Counted from the stretch's first letter, positions 1-9,428 are shown. The stretch: 27,229 bases of DNA from Alphaproteobacteria bacterium (GCA_027366195.1 DAHXKW010000060.1:1-27229), one strand, 5' to 3'. Program-made: numbers and translations. The notes: generated from the letters alone by a model not told the origin.

Positions 1-3000
1 CTTATGCACTGAATCTATATCGTTCTGATATTCCGGTGTCTGCTGTGATAACTTTTGCAGCATCTGATAAAATGATTGTTTCACCACCAGGTTTGGTAAA
101 TACATTTACCATATCAGATACGGCGCCTTTTGTTATATCGAAGGGTACCATAACAGAGCAAGATACTCTTGCCATTTCTTTGAAGAATATCGACACATCA
201 ATCCGTAATTGGGTTGCTAGCGTCAATCTGTTCACGCCGTCCTCACCGACACCTTTTGTGCAATACAGCAAACCCGTAACTTTAGAATCACCCTCAATAT
301 TTTTACCTCAAGATGCTTTTGTTCAATCTAACGAACTTGTCTTTGTTCTCTCAGCAGTCTTCAATACATACACACCATACTGGACACTTGTCTCAGTTAT
401 TCCTCACACCTCTTCCCTACAAGCCACAACAGCTTTTGTCGTTTACCCAGAAGAATGGGGTGTGCTTAAAATTAACGACCCAACATTTTCAGATCTGTCT
501 GACCACAGCTTCACAGCAGACCTTGTTGTATGGAGCGGAAATTCATATACCATCATAGAAACACAAACAATCCGCATTTTACAAATTTTGCTTGGCATTA
601 ACCCATTGGCCGTATCTTATATGACCAATGAACTGGCCACTATTAGTGTATCTTTAAAAATCATCAACGGATCCGGTAGCGGCACAATATACGCAAGTTG
701 GGGACAAAATAATCAGATATTGTCCCCCATAGTTTCTGCACCTGTTAATAATACTGGGACACAAGCCAATCATACAATTAACATAACCATGCCCAGCATG
801 CCAGGTACATACACATTATATGTATCAGCACAAGATGCTGTTTATAACGATCAATTTCAAGTACAGGAAACGACATTTACTGTCTTTTCAGCCAATCTCA
901 CCAGCATCCAAACGACACCACATAACCTTTATGTGGAACAGAATTTCAGCCTTGGCTTCAGTGTCAACACGGCCACACTACCTAACGATTTATCTTTTTA
1001 CGTCAGCTATAACAATCAAGTCACTAATGGTAATTTCGTAAATGGTACGAATACAGTTACGTTAACAGCACCTGGTACGGCTGGCACTTATCTTTTGAAT
1101 ATTTATGGAAAACGAACCGGCCATTCAGATACATTAATTTCGTCATTGAATACTGTATCCAATGTGTTCCAACCAGCACCAGCAGGTTCACAGATGAACA
1201 TCGCTATAGGAAAAAGTGTTCAACTGGGAACTCCTTCTGCCGTACAAACCGAGGTGTCCTATACATGGACACAAAATCCGACAACAGGAACGATCAGCAA
1301 TATACACAGCTATCCGACAACTGTAACACCTACCCAACCAACCACTTATACGATCACAACCCAAAGTACATATTACCCTAGCTTAATTGGCAGTAATTCG
1401 GTCTATGTTTTTGCTGAGGCTTATAACCTCACAAATGTCACATTAACACCTAGTTCACCTATGCTGCCTGGTTCCTTTGTAACAATGAGCTGGAATATAA
1501 CCAGCAAACCTACAGACATCCAAACAGCGATCATTACGGTTGGATCGATTTCAGATGTTGTCATTAGCACAGGATCTGATGGATTTGCCGTGTTTGCAAT
1601 ACCTAACGTTGCAAATAGTAATTTTACAATCAATCTGAACATCAGTAATCAACTTGGCGTTTCAACATCAACAAGTATCCCCATTCAAACAACATCTGTT
1701 AAAACATTTACTAATATTTCAGATAATACCGATTTGGGGCTTGTTCAATCCAATATGGCTTTCTTAGCACCTTACAGCATTGGTACTGTATGTACTTGGT
1801 CTGCAATAATCAAAAACACATTAAAAACCCCATTTTCAAGTGCAAGCTCAAACGATACAGGACGTCCTATTGCACCAAGATCGTTTTCATCCGACCTCAC
1901 CAACTTAACAAACTATTTCACAACCAATCATGTTCAATCAGTTGTACTTTTAGCAGACAATACAAACCATCTCACACGTAACAGTCAAACTAATGTCACC
2001 CTTAAAGCAATCGATGATGCCGTCTGGTATTTACGTCGACTTGGTTTCTGTGTAAACGCAGATATGTACTTCTTCAATCGTTTGTTTACCGCTAACTCAA
2101 TTACACCAAGCATTGTTGCCAACACCTTGAGTTCTTATCCAAACTTACAACAGCTTTATAGTAATCAATTTTTATTCTCAAGTGCTGCTGTAACATCATC
2201 GTCTCTGCCACTAAATAACTGCACACCTGCAGCGTGTGGTATTCAATTTACAACAAACATGCAGACAAACATAGGATTTATCGGGCATTCCTTCACTATA
2301 CCAATTACAGTGACATCATTCGGCACATCTGGATCCTACACAGCTACAGCAACAATAAATAATGTAAATTACACAACTCAATTCACAGGAAGCAGTGGTA
2401 ATCTGGTGATCAACTCTGTATCTGGACCAGTATCAGATTATACATTATCTATAACGGTGTCTGATGCTTATTTCTCTGGCTGTTCCGATATGACCCAAAC
2501 ATCAACATTTAAGGCGCGATATGCTATTCATGACCAACTCGGATACAATGGCGGGGGAATCAGCCAAATGTATGTTGATGTCCAAAATCAAGTGGGCTTT
2601 GGTAAAGGATTTGGCAGTGCGCCAAATGCAGTAAGTTTCGTCATGCTTGATGTAGGTCTTTTGACAGTACCACAACCCTACCCCATTAACATTAACACAG
2701 TACAAAATACAAAGTTCGTCGTATTGCTGTTAACCGGATTCCCTAATTTGGCAAATGGTAGCGCAGGCAGTCTTTCTAGTACAACAATTCAAAACGCTAT
2801 TTTGACTTATGCAAGTGATCTCATCCAGACATTCCAAACAACAGGTCAATATTTACTGATCGATGAAACACTAGTGAACCAACCTTTATATTGGTCACCA
2901 GGAGATCCATCTCCGATTAATCTAAGTTTCTTCAGGACGTTACCACAAACTCAAAATTCTATTGTTTATATCTCACTTTCAGATCAAACATATAAAAATG

Positions 3001-3761
3001 TTGAGAATCTAACATATTTATCAATCGCTATGCAGGACTACGTTCTGCAAGACTATGGTAAGAATCCTGGCCATTACTGCTTTGTAAACCCTGTATGCGC
3101 TAATTTGCCTATTGCTGTTCAACTGAATTCAATAGAGTCAACCGGCACATCTGCCCTCAATATTAATTTCAATGGCGCATTTTTCCAAGCTACGGCAAAC
3201 AATGGCACCACAACAAACGTTATGATTCCTAACCCCTTTGTTACAAACAGCGATTTTACTTTGACCATTGACACAAACGATGCAACAATCCTTATTCCGC
3301 AGGATTCGATCACAATTTCTATCAGACAAACCGTTGATTTCTCCTCAATTGATCATACAACCATCAATTTGGGAATCGCTTTCGTGGCAATGGAAACATA
3401 TGATGGATCCGTACAAAACGGTGCCTTTGGATTACGGATTAAAATGGCAGATGCGGATATCTCGATTGATGCGTCTATATTTGCAAATGATATACGGAAT
3501 AATGGTTATAACAATAACCCACTAGCCAATAATTTCGCCGTCTTCACAAGTGACGTCACAAATGTGGCCAATATATTAATTAATAAAGGTATCCAAGATG
3601 TTGTCTTTACATCTTGGTCACAGCAAAGCATTATTCGAGACGGCAATAACTCAGCCCAAGTAAATCATATATGGATCTACGAGCAACTTATTGCCCAACT
3701 TGTGGCCAACCACATCCGCTATCACGGTGACTTATCCTTCTTTGCGTATATTAATGGTTAG
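1..3761 (+). CDS. Giant Ig-like repeat surface-type protein, 5' partial and probably 3' truncated
   Basis: The frame is open from base 3 with no stop, so the true start lies outside the window; the GTG at 36 is only the first possible start inside it. The visible 1250 or so residues are Ser/Thr/Asn-rich and beta-rich. The first half consists of Ig-like or PKD-like modules, with a YTW motif near residue 410 as in PKD/gliding-type domains. A non-Ig module follows from about residue 560 and is repeated in part at the C-terminus: FSSDLTNLTNYFTTNHVQSV resembles FTSDVTNVANILINKGIQDV. The second copy stops at SFFAYING, where the first (MYFFNRL...) continues for hundreds of residues. The gene also lacks the C-terminal hydrophobic tail of its Ser-Asp-rich relatives in this window. 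A transposase remnant starts about 50 bp after the stop, so the 3' end was probably cut by an insertion. About 17 of about 51 Asp follow Ser. The function is not recognised; surface adhesion is a guess. Confidence 0.75.
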   Translation, partial: YALNLYRSDIPVSAVITFAASDKMIVSPPGLVNTFTISDTAPFVISKGTITEQDTLAISLKNIDTSIRNWVASVNLFTPSSPTPFVQYSKPVTLESPSIFLPQDAFVQSNELVFVLSAVFNTYTPYWTLVSVIPHTSSLQATTAFVVYPEEWGVLKINDPTFSDLSDHSFTADLVVWSGNSYTIIETQTIRILQILLGINPLAVSYMTNELATISVSLKIINGSGSGTIYASWGQNNQILSPIVSAPVNNTGTQANHTINITMPSMPGTYTLYVSAQDAVYNDQFQVQETTFTVFSANLTSIQTTPHNLYVEQNFSLGFSVNTATLPNDLSFYVSYNNQVTNGNFVNGTNTVTLTAPGTAGTYLLNIYGKRTGHSDTLISSLNTVSNVFQPAPAGSQMNIAIGKSVQLGTPSAVQTEVSYTWTQNPTTGTISNIHSYPTTVTPTQPTTYTITTQSTYYPSLIGSNSVYVFAEAYNLTNVTLTPSSPMLPGSFVTMSWNITSKPTDIQTAIITVGSISDVVISTGSDGFAVFAIPNVANSNFTINLNISNQLGVSTSTSIPIQTTSVKTFTNISDNTDLGLVQSNMAFLAPYSIGTVCTWSAIIKNTLKTPFSSASSNDTGRPIAPRSFSSDLTNLTNYFTTNHVQSVVLLADNTNHLTRNSQTNVTLKAIDDAVWYLRRLGFCVNADMYFFNRLFTANSITPSIVANTLSSYPNLQQLYSNQFLFSSAAVTSSSLPLNNCTPAACGIQFTTNMQTNIGFIGHSFTIPITVTSFGTSGSYTATATINNVNYTTQFTGSSGNLVINSVSGPVSDYTLSITVSDAYFSGCSDMTQTSTFKARYAIHDQLGYNGGGISQMYVDVQNQVGFGKGFGSAPNAVSFVMLDVGLLTVPQPYPININTVQNTKFVVLLLTGFPNLANGSAGSLSSTTIQNAILTYASDLIQTFQTTGQYLLIDETLVNQPLYWSPGDPSPINLSFFRTLPQTQNSIVYISLSDQTYKNVENLTYLSIAMQDYVLQDYGKNPGHYCFVNPVCANLPIAVQLNSIESTGTSALNINFNGAFFQATANNGTTTNVMIPNPFVTNSDFTLTIDTNDATILIPQDSITISIRQTVDFSSIDHTTINLGIAFVAMETYDGSVQNGAFGLRIKMADADISIDASIFANDIRNNGYNNNPLANNFAVFTSDVTNVANILINKGIQDVVFTSWSQQSIIRDGNNSAQVNHIWIYEQLIAQLVANHIRYHGDLSFFAYING

Positions 3762-3811
3762 CTCGGCACCGTCAACTCCTATGATAAAAGTCGTAGCGCT
3801 AAGTTTAAAAT

Positions 3812-4076
3812 TTGCGAAAACAAAGGATTCCTGTAACATTAAGCGAATCTGAGTTTAATCAATTTATCTTACCACACCTTCCCACACATAAATTTTGGCC
3901 GCCCCTACAAGATCTCTCGATACAAAATATTTTGTTACATCATGTACGTTCTATATACAGGATGCCAGTGGAAAATGTTACCTATCGAAAAGGATGAAAG
4001 TGGTAAAACAGAAATTCACTACAGCCAAGTATTTAGAGTTTATCAGCAATTGGTAGATCACTATATTGATAGTTGA
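3812..4076 (+). pseudogene. Transposase N-terminal remnant, frameshifted and truncated
   Basis: Frame 2 from 3812 reads LRKQRIPVTLSESEFNQFIL and continues to about 3918. Frame 3 from about 3921 then reads YKIFCYIMYVLYTGCQWKML followed by PIEKDESGKTEIHYSQVF, ending at a stop near 4074. Joined by one frameshift, this resembles the N-terminal region of an IS5/IS4-like DDE transposase, in which a YVLYTGxQWKxLPI helix is typical. The catalytic DDE part is missing. The original ATG appears mutated (TTGCGAAAACAA in place of ATGCGAAAACAA). It lies directly downstream of the truncated giant gene and just upstream of the exonuclease-TOPRIM gene. Family-level assignment is from memory of the motif; no terminal inverted repeats were identified. 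Confidence 0.7.
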
Positions 4077-4159
4077 TAAGTGAGTGGCAACTTGATTACT
4101 TTTATTTATCAAGGTATAGTTACAGTGAATTTGAGAATTATTATTCAAAAACATATAAA

Positions 4160-7100
4160 ATGTTGTTTTTATTGTTTATTATACCGGCAACACGGTCCAC
4201 AGCGATATTACGCGCACCCCTCCCTCAGCGCAGTAGTTTTTTGGAATTGCTGTTAGCGGGTCATCCACGTGCTCCTTTACCGCCACAATATCCGTCGGTA
4301 CCTATCCGGCCACAAGAAAAACGACAAAGAAAAGTTGTCCACTCACCTTTATTCGGAACAGAAACCGCAACGAATGGACTTAACCTAGATATACATGCTG
4401 TGCCGCAACAGGTTAAAACTGCGCCTTGGGATGAATGGGACAAAGCAGTATTTAGCGCTATCCCACCTGCACCTGTTTCCCCTGAACCACAAAAAGCACC
4501 GCGAGAAAAACCCGAGGGAAAAACAGGAAAGGAGAATGTGCAGAATATTCCTCCCCCCTATCCAAAAGATATATCACAAAAACACTTCACTGAATTTGTA
4601 CCTCCACCACCACCAAATTTGCCAAGAAAAAAATCAAAGATACCTGTGGCACCACCAATCCCCACTTCAGTTCCAACTCTTCCAGTTCCAGATTTCGTCT
4701 CAATTTCAGTACCGCCACCAGTAACAGGGGATGTTTTAGAACAAGAAAAGTCGAGTTTACCCTACACTTACTTTGCACTTTGTGTTTTTGAATTACTCTT
4801 GTCAAAAATTTGCGCCCTCGATACCGAAGCTACAGGTCTTGGTAGCGGACACAAACTAACAGAAATTGGCTGTACCTTGATTGAAAACAATCGGATAAAA
4901 GGCCTTAAGTTTGGAACACGACTAAATCCTGAAAGACTAGTCAACAAAGAAGCGCAAGAGCTTACTGGCCATACCTTTGAATCATTACGTGACCAGCCCT
5001 TATTTTCTGAAGTTGCGGATGATTTTTTGGCGTTCATAGAACAGGCTTATGTATTACTGTTACATCATGCACATTACGATTTAAAACTTCTGAACGAGGC
5101 TTTAAGCGCCTGTGGCCACACAAAAAAGCTTGAAGAATCATATCAGGTTATTGATACTTTGTGGCTTGCCAATCAACTTCACCCCAATGAAAAAAATAAC
5201 TTGCGTGATTTATGTAATCGTTATGGAATCCATACAAATGAAAAACATGGTGCCTTAACTGATGCCGAATTAACAGCTGAGGTTTTTCTGGCCATGCTCA
5301 GAAAACACAAAGATCTTATCTTCCCCGTGATTACACCACGAAAAACACTGCCAATTCAAGATTTTTACAATCGGTTTGAACATGTAAACGGGACCCCTGG
5401 GGCAGATTATTTCAGACGCTTTAGACTCACACAAGAACTCCCCCTGGCTTTTCGTTTCATAGAGTCAATGCCACACCCCTACTTATCAGTAACTGGATCA
5501 GCTATTGTTGCTGCCTTTTGTGATGAACAGAGAAACATCCTTGGTTTGTATACTAAATACCTTGAGGTACCAGGAAGTGACAGCCGTGTATTTTATGGAT
5601 CGCCTGAAAACACAATGGCAACTATTTATACTGGCAGTCCTAGAACCGTTGTCATAAGTGACTTGATAACAGCATTGACAGCGCAAAAAGTTTTATTGGG
5701 TGATGATACTGAAAAAATTTGTAAAGCTTTAGGGATACAAGGCAGTTTTAGTATTCAAGCCTTCTTAGATTTGGTGTATATGCCTACCATAAAGTTTTCC
5801 AATCGTACTCGAACCGTCATTGTTATCATCAATGGTAAAAAAAATTGTAATACAGGTTACTTCAATCAAGTCATGGTGAAGTCTTTAGAATCTCTTTTCA
5901 TCCCTCAGTTTGATGGCCTATTGAATATGGTGCAAGAAGAGCCTTCTTTAATAGATCACATCATGCGCTATAAAAAACAAGAATGGACAATTATTGAAGA
6001 TACTTTGCAAGGTGGCAAGCGTCATCTTAAAGCAAGACGATCTGAAGCACATGATCTCAGTCTTGTTATTGATACAAAGTCTAAAACAGTAACCAATAAC
6101 GGTCAAGACGTTGAAAACCCCGATACAACCTTCATGGTTTGCCCACCCAAAATTACAGTTAAAGTCATTTTATCCAATAATCCTTCAAGCACGACAGAAA
6201 CGGTTGAACAGCTATCAAGGCGTATGTACCAAAATTTAGTTACTGTAAGTAGCACGCAAGATTTGTTAGCAATTTATCTACCAAAGAAAAAGGTTGATGA
6301 ATTAGAAGTAAAAGCACGACAAAAAGAACAAGAAGAACTTACAAAAAATAGTGCGAAAGCAAAAAAAGTATACGAAGCCGGTTTTGTTACCGTACCAGAT
6401 GCGGTGCACGCTTATTTTCATAAAAGAAAAATACTTGGAGCTTTACCATCTTCTTGGCGATACTATGAACGCATGTTTCATCCTTGGTCAGAAAAAGACT
6501 TACCAGCACTAATCGTTCCTTTCATGAAAAGAACAGAGGGGCAAGAAGATACTATCCAGGGAATACACAGGATTTTCTGTAACCCTGATGGTTCCCCTTT
6601 AGACGATAAGAAACGCCGTAAAGTTTCTTTAGGGGATACGGCAACCAGTGTTTATACAGATATTTATACGACAAGCGGAAAAGATCCTGAAGTCATATTA
6701 ATCACAGAAGGTATAGAAAATGGTTTGGTGGCAAAGGATGTATTACTTGATGATACTTCTTCTGAAAAATTGGGGATTGGTAACAGCTTTGGCATTAGGG
6801 CATCAGTCGGCATTAATGGTCTTGAAGAAATACCTTTAGAATATAGCACACACACAGTAATTATTATTGCTGATAATGATGATTATTATGACGATACCAA
6901 GAAAATACTTATGGTTAATCAAGATGCTAAACAAACCATAATCAATACAGTCGTGCGTTTTTTACGCGGAAATAGAACCGTGAAAATTGCTTTACCAATC
7001 AGCCCTGAAGGAAAAAAATATGATTTGAATGATGCATACTATCATGGTGGCGCCGATGCCGTTCGAGATATTTTACGTAATGCCGTAACCATTCATTCCG

Positions 7101-7204
7101 CAAAAGATCTTGGTAATGCCCAAGAACCATTACAACAGAGTTTAGAAAAACTTAGAACTATGATGCGGGATTCTACCCCCAAAGTGACGGCGCCATGTAA
7201 TTAG
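4160..7204 (+). CDS. Leader-bearing DEDDh exonuclease fused to two TOPRIM-like modules
   Basis: I start the protein (1014 aa) at ATG 4160 because this places a hydrophobic leader (MLFLLFIIPATRSTA) first. A longer TTG start at 4073 would overlap the transposase remnant and bury the leader. Residues about 20-205 are proline-rich with PPQY, PPPY and a five-proline run. Residues about 218-385 are a DEDDh exonuclease: LDTEATG supplies Asp and Glu, HHAHYDLKLL the second Asp, and HGALTDAEL the His and last Asp. Residues about 740-975 match the primase-like TOPRIM_3 layout: a zinc-less N-lobe (LPSSWRYYERMFHPW, PALIVPF), then ILITEGIENGL (catalytic Glu), IIIADNDD (Asp pair) and KKYDLNDAYYHGG. Residues about 400-600 look like a second, degenerate copy: FRRFRLTQELPLAFRFIE, then VISDLITAL and VIVIINGKKN where the Glu and Asp residues should be. 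A DNA or RNA nuclease exported from the cell is the inference. A phage or plasmid-derived primase without real export is the alternative. Confidence 0.8.
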   Translation: MLFLLFIIPATRSTAILRAPLPQRSSFLELLLAGHPRAPLPPQYPSVPIRPQEKRQRKVVHSPLFGTETATNGLNLDIHAVPQQVKTAPWDEWDKAVFSAIPPAPVSPEPQKAPREKPEGKTGKENVQNIPPPYPKDISQKHFTEFVPPPPPNLPRKKSKIPVAPPIPTSVPTLPVPDFVSISVPPPVTGDVLEQEKSSLPYTYFALCVFELLLSKICALDTEATGLGSGHKLTEIGCTLIENNRIKGLKFGTRLNPERLVNKEAQELTGHTFESLRDQPLFSEVADDFLAFIEQAYVLLLHHAHYDLKLLNEALSACGHTKKLEESYQVIDTLWLANQLHPNEKNNLRDLCNRYGIHTNEKHGALTDAELTAEVFLAMLRKHKDLIFPVITPRKTLPIQDFYNRFEHVNGTPGADYFRRFRLTQELPLAFRFIESMPHPYLSVTGSAIVAAFCDEQRNILGLYTKYLEVPGSDSRVFYGSPENTMATIYTGSPRTVVISDLITALTAQKVLLGDDTEKICKALGIQGSFSIQAFLDLVYMPTIKFSNRTRTVIVIINGKKNCNTGYFNQVMVKSLESLFIPQFDGLLNMVQEEPSLIDHIMRYKKQEWTIIEDTLQGGKRHLKARRSEAHDLSLVIDTKSKTVTNNGQDVENPDTTFMVCPPKITVKVILSNNPSSTTETVEQLSRRMYQNLVTVSSTQDLLAIYLPKKKVDELEVKARQKEQEELTKNSAKAKKVYEAGFVTVPDAVHAYFHKRKILGALPSSWRYYERMFHPWSEKDLPALIVPFMKRTEGQEDTIQGIHRIFCNPDGSPLDDKKRRKVSLGDTATSVYTDIYTTSGKDPEVILITEGIENGLVAKDVLLDDTSSEKLGIGNSFGIRASVGINGLEEIPLEYSTHTVIIIADNDDYYDDTKKILMVNQDAKQTIINTVVRFLRGNRTVKIALPISPEGKKYDLNDAYYHGGADAVRDILRNAVTIHSAKDLGNAQEPLQQSLEKLRTMMRDSTPKVTAPCN

Positions 7205-7227
7205 TTTGACTTATTAAGTGAGGTAAG

Positions 7228-7300
7228 TATTGTTTTTGTTGTTCTTATAGCCCTGCCAACCAAGGTGGACTACAGCTATAGTTCGTCCTAGATTTGAAAG
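7228..7300 (+). pseudogene. Decayed leader-peptide region of the downstream exonuclease gene
   Basis: The DNA here resembles the leader-coding DNA of the upstream gene (about 4160-4215). Both contain a TGTTTTT run, then TTGTT..TTAT, then a CCGGCAACACGGTCCACAGC-like stretch (here CCCTGCCAACCAAGGTGGACTACAGC). A TTG at 7230 would encode M-F-L-L-F-L and then meet a TAG at 7248. A second frame reads on as IALPTKVDYSYSSS to a stop. I infer that a signal peptide once preceded the 7344 gene and was lost by frameshift. Confidence 0.5.
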
Positions 7301-7343
7301 ATGCATACCAACTGTACCTTTTCCCTTTTGGTCTCTACGGTGT

Positions 7344-8414
7344 ATGGGGGAAAAGCCAACTCAGTTTAGGCAAAAACTAAAACCACTTCCAAATTCCTCC
7401 TGGCAAAGAAGAGAATCATCAATACAAGAAACTATTTATCCGGAAGATGTTATAATTATCCCTCCTATACCCGTATGGGATGCTTCTATTGCAAGGTTTC
7501 GTGAACCACCAGTCTGTACAAAAATGACGATCCAAGAAGAGGTGGCAAAATCTATTCCCGTGCATTCTGAACGAAGTGAGACTAAACAAAAAAACGCTGA
7601 AGTTGTTGTTGCGGCTCGACCTATATTAAATAAACCTTCTAACAAGGTAACACCACCACCTTTAAAAAGAACTGCAGACAATTCTTTTCATAAAAATACT
7701 GTTGTCGTTCCGACAGTGCCAAGAACATTAAAGGATAATCCCCCTAAACAAAAAATGGTACCAGCTCAAAAACAACCCTCTGTCCCCAGGGAGTTTATTC
7801 AGCCACTATTAGTTACGGATAAAGACCAATTTGCAAAATACTGGCCATCAATTTTTGAACAGTTTATAGCCATAGATTGTGAATTTACAGGATCTACAAA
7901 GCAGAATCCCGGGTATTTATTTGAAGTTGCCTGTGTACGATATAGAGGTTTATGCAAGGAAGCGGTGTGGCACAAATTCTGCCGCCCAGAAGAAAGCATT
8001 ACACCTTATGTACAAAATCTAACAGGGTATAGCACAGATTTTTTAGATAGACAGCCCCCCTTTTCACATTTTGTATTAGAATTTGAAGCATTTATAGGCC
8101 AAAACATACCACTAGTCATACACGATGCTTTACCGGATTTGCGTGTACTTGAACAAGCGCTGAATAAATCAGGAAGAGATCCAAAATATTTCATGCATGG
8201 TGAACGGCCAATTATTGATACATTACGGCTTTCTTTAGGATTAGACTTGGGTAAAGTCAAAAAAAGAAAACTGGATGTTTTAGGGAAGTATTATGATGTA
8301 GATAATGTATGCCTTAGACCACACCAAGCTAGAGATGATGCAGAGCTATTGGGAGAGGTCTTTTGCCGTATGATTCAAGCGCATCAAAAGGAATTAGATA
8401 TCAGATTACTGTGA
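7344..8414 (+). CDS. DEDDh (DnaQ-like) exonuclease with proline-rich N-terminal region
   Basis: The 356-aa protein is a shorter relative of the preceding gene. Residues 1-150 are low-complexity, rich in Pro, Lys and Thr (VIIIPPIPVWD, KVTPPPLKRT). The exonuclease domain spans about 172-345: AIDCEFTG gives Asp178 and Glu180, HDALPDLRVLE gives Asp265, and HQARDDAEL gives His327 and Asp332. All catalytic residues of the DEDDh family (RNase T / Pol III epsilon type) are therefore present. IIDTLRLS, equivalent to VIDTLWLA in the neighbour, supports paralogy. There is no TOPRIM part. ATG 7344 is the first start in the open frame, and a decayed leader lies upstream, so the product may now be cytoplasmic or the gene may be dying. 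The intact domain suggests that loss of the leader is recent or tolerated. The substrate is unknown. Confidence 0.8.
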   Translation: MGEKPTQFRQKLKPLPNSSWQRRESSIQETIYPEDVIIIPPIPVWDASIARFREPPVCTKMTIQEEVAKSIPVHSERSETKQKNAEVVVAARPILNKPSNKVTPPPLKRTADNSFHKNTVVVPTVPRTLKDNPPKQKMVPAQKQPSVPREFIQPLLVTDKDQFAKYWPSIFEQFIAIDCEFTGSTKQNPGYLFEVACVRYRGLCKEAVWHKFCRPEESITPYVQNLTGYSTDFLDRQPPFSHFVLEFEAFIGQNIPLVIHDALPDLRVLEQALNKSGRDPKYFMHGERPIIDTLRLSLGLDLGKVKKRKLDVLGKYYDVDNVCLRPHQARDDAELLGEVFCRMIQAHQKELDIRLL

Positions 8415-8450
8415 CAACAGGTGTGGTTAATAACACAGTTGTTTAAAATA
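8415..8450 (+). terminator. Possible weak terminator after the exonuclease gene
   Basis: Immediately after the TGA, CAACAGGTGT and ACACAGTTG can pair imperfectly around a GGTTAATA loop, followed by TTTAAAATAAAAT. The stem is imperfect and the T-run short, so the call is tentative. Confidence 0.35.
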
Positions 8451-8575
8451 AAATCAAATACTTCTTAATTACATCGTGCATAAATATTAATTGTAAAATA
8501 AATACAAAAAATATTGTCTCACATTTCAATTTCTGCTAGTTCTAAATTAGCGTTTATTATTGTATTGGAAATACG

Positions 8576-9358
8576 ATGCTATTTTTATCACTCTATTTTT
8601 TACCAACATTCGCAGCAGCACCTAAACAAACATTTCATAAGATAGAGCAATCACTTTGTTATGCCGCTAGTGAAACAATGGCTAAACACTATGCCAAAGC
8701 ACTTGAATTTTCAAGTTTAGCTGGTTTTCAAAGAAAACATACAAAACTTAATGATAGATTTACAATAACATCTTCTGCCAAAGGTAATTCTGGTTTTGAT
8801 GGTTTATATAAATTGCATTCTAAAGAATATGGATACTTTAAAGCGCTTGTAGTTGGTGCAAACAGTCAAGAAGGGGTTAATGCTTTCCTGAATACATTAG
8901 TTGAAGAGTATATTAAAAAGTTTGATTTAAAACCTAAGGTGGCTGCTCTTGCAGCCTCTTCTTCATCTCCATCACCGAAGAGAACAACAGGCGCTGAGGA
9001 AGGCTCAACAAGCGCGCTTGCCAAAGGCACAACGCGCACAGGGGAAGTAACAGACGCACACGTGAAAGAAATAAAAAAATTTATTGAAGAATTAGAAAAA
9101 CATACAGAAGTCCCAGTCGGCACCACTAGTGAAGTATCTGAATCATTATCCAAACAAGAACAATATGACGGACACATAAAATGCATGATTATGTTGTTAG
9201 CACAGCAAACAAAAAAGGCAGAAGAAGCTGATAGTCCGAGTACACCTCTTGCTGCCACAACGCCCACACTTGTTGGGCAATTGCCTTCTCAAGATGATAA
9301 AAAATCACTGCCTCCTTCCCAGAAAAGCAAGGATTCAAGTTGCTGCACTCATCAATAA
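8576..9358 (+). CDS. Small secreted protein ending in a Rab-like CCXXX cysteine motif
   Basis: The 260-aa product has a leader (MLFLSLYFLPTFAAA) with a good signal-peptidase-type AAA end but no basic residue before the hydrophobic core. The mature part has an unrecognised folded segment (about 17-120, LCYAASETMAKHYAKALEFS), a Ser/Pro/Thr/Gly-rich linker, a Lys/Glu-rich helical segment (about 160-220) and a polar tail ending DSSCCTHQ. The last five residues, CCTHQ, have the CCXXX layout of some Rab GTPases, for example the CCQNI end of Rab11. If delivered to the host cytosol, the tail could be lipidated; this is inference. It forms a co-directional pair with the next gene (70 bp gap). An in-frame TAA upstream at 8543 supports the ATG start. 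I do not recognise the family. A host-directed effector is my preferred reading. Confidence 0.7.
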   Translation: MLFLSLYFLPTFAAAPKQTFHKIEQSLCYAASETMAKHYAKALEFSSLAGFQRKHTKLNDRFTITSSAKGNSGFDGLYKLHSKEYGYFKALVVGANSQEGVNAFLNTLVEEYIKKFDLKPKVAALAASSSSPSPKRTTGAEEGSTSALAKGTTRTGEVTDAHVKEIKKFIEELEKHTEVPVGTTSEVSESLSKQEQYDGHIKCMIMLLAQQTKKAEEADSPSTPLAATTPTLVGQLPSQDDKKSLPPSQKSKDSSCCTHQ

Positions 9359-9428
9359 TATGATTGATTCAATTAATATATTCCATTAAAATAAGCCATC
9401 TGTAAAATAATAAACAAAAATTGAAATC

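Noticed and set aside
2..271. Minus-strand ORF overlapping the left end
   Set aside because: It lies wholly opposite the open, SD-rich coding frame and has no supporting features.
4073..4159. TTG-initiated N-terminal extension of the exonuclease-TOPRIM gene
   Set aside because: It starts inside the transposase remnant, has no ribosome site, and would place 29 polar residues before an otherwise good leader peptide.
8866..9267. Long minus-strand ORF (133 codons) opposite the 260-aa secreted gene
   Set aside because: It is a shadow in a repetitive Ser/Thr-rich stretch; it has no ribosome site or recognisable domain, and the plus-strand gene has a leader and a coherent composition.
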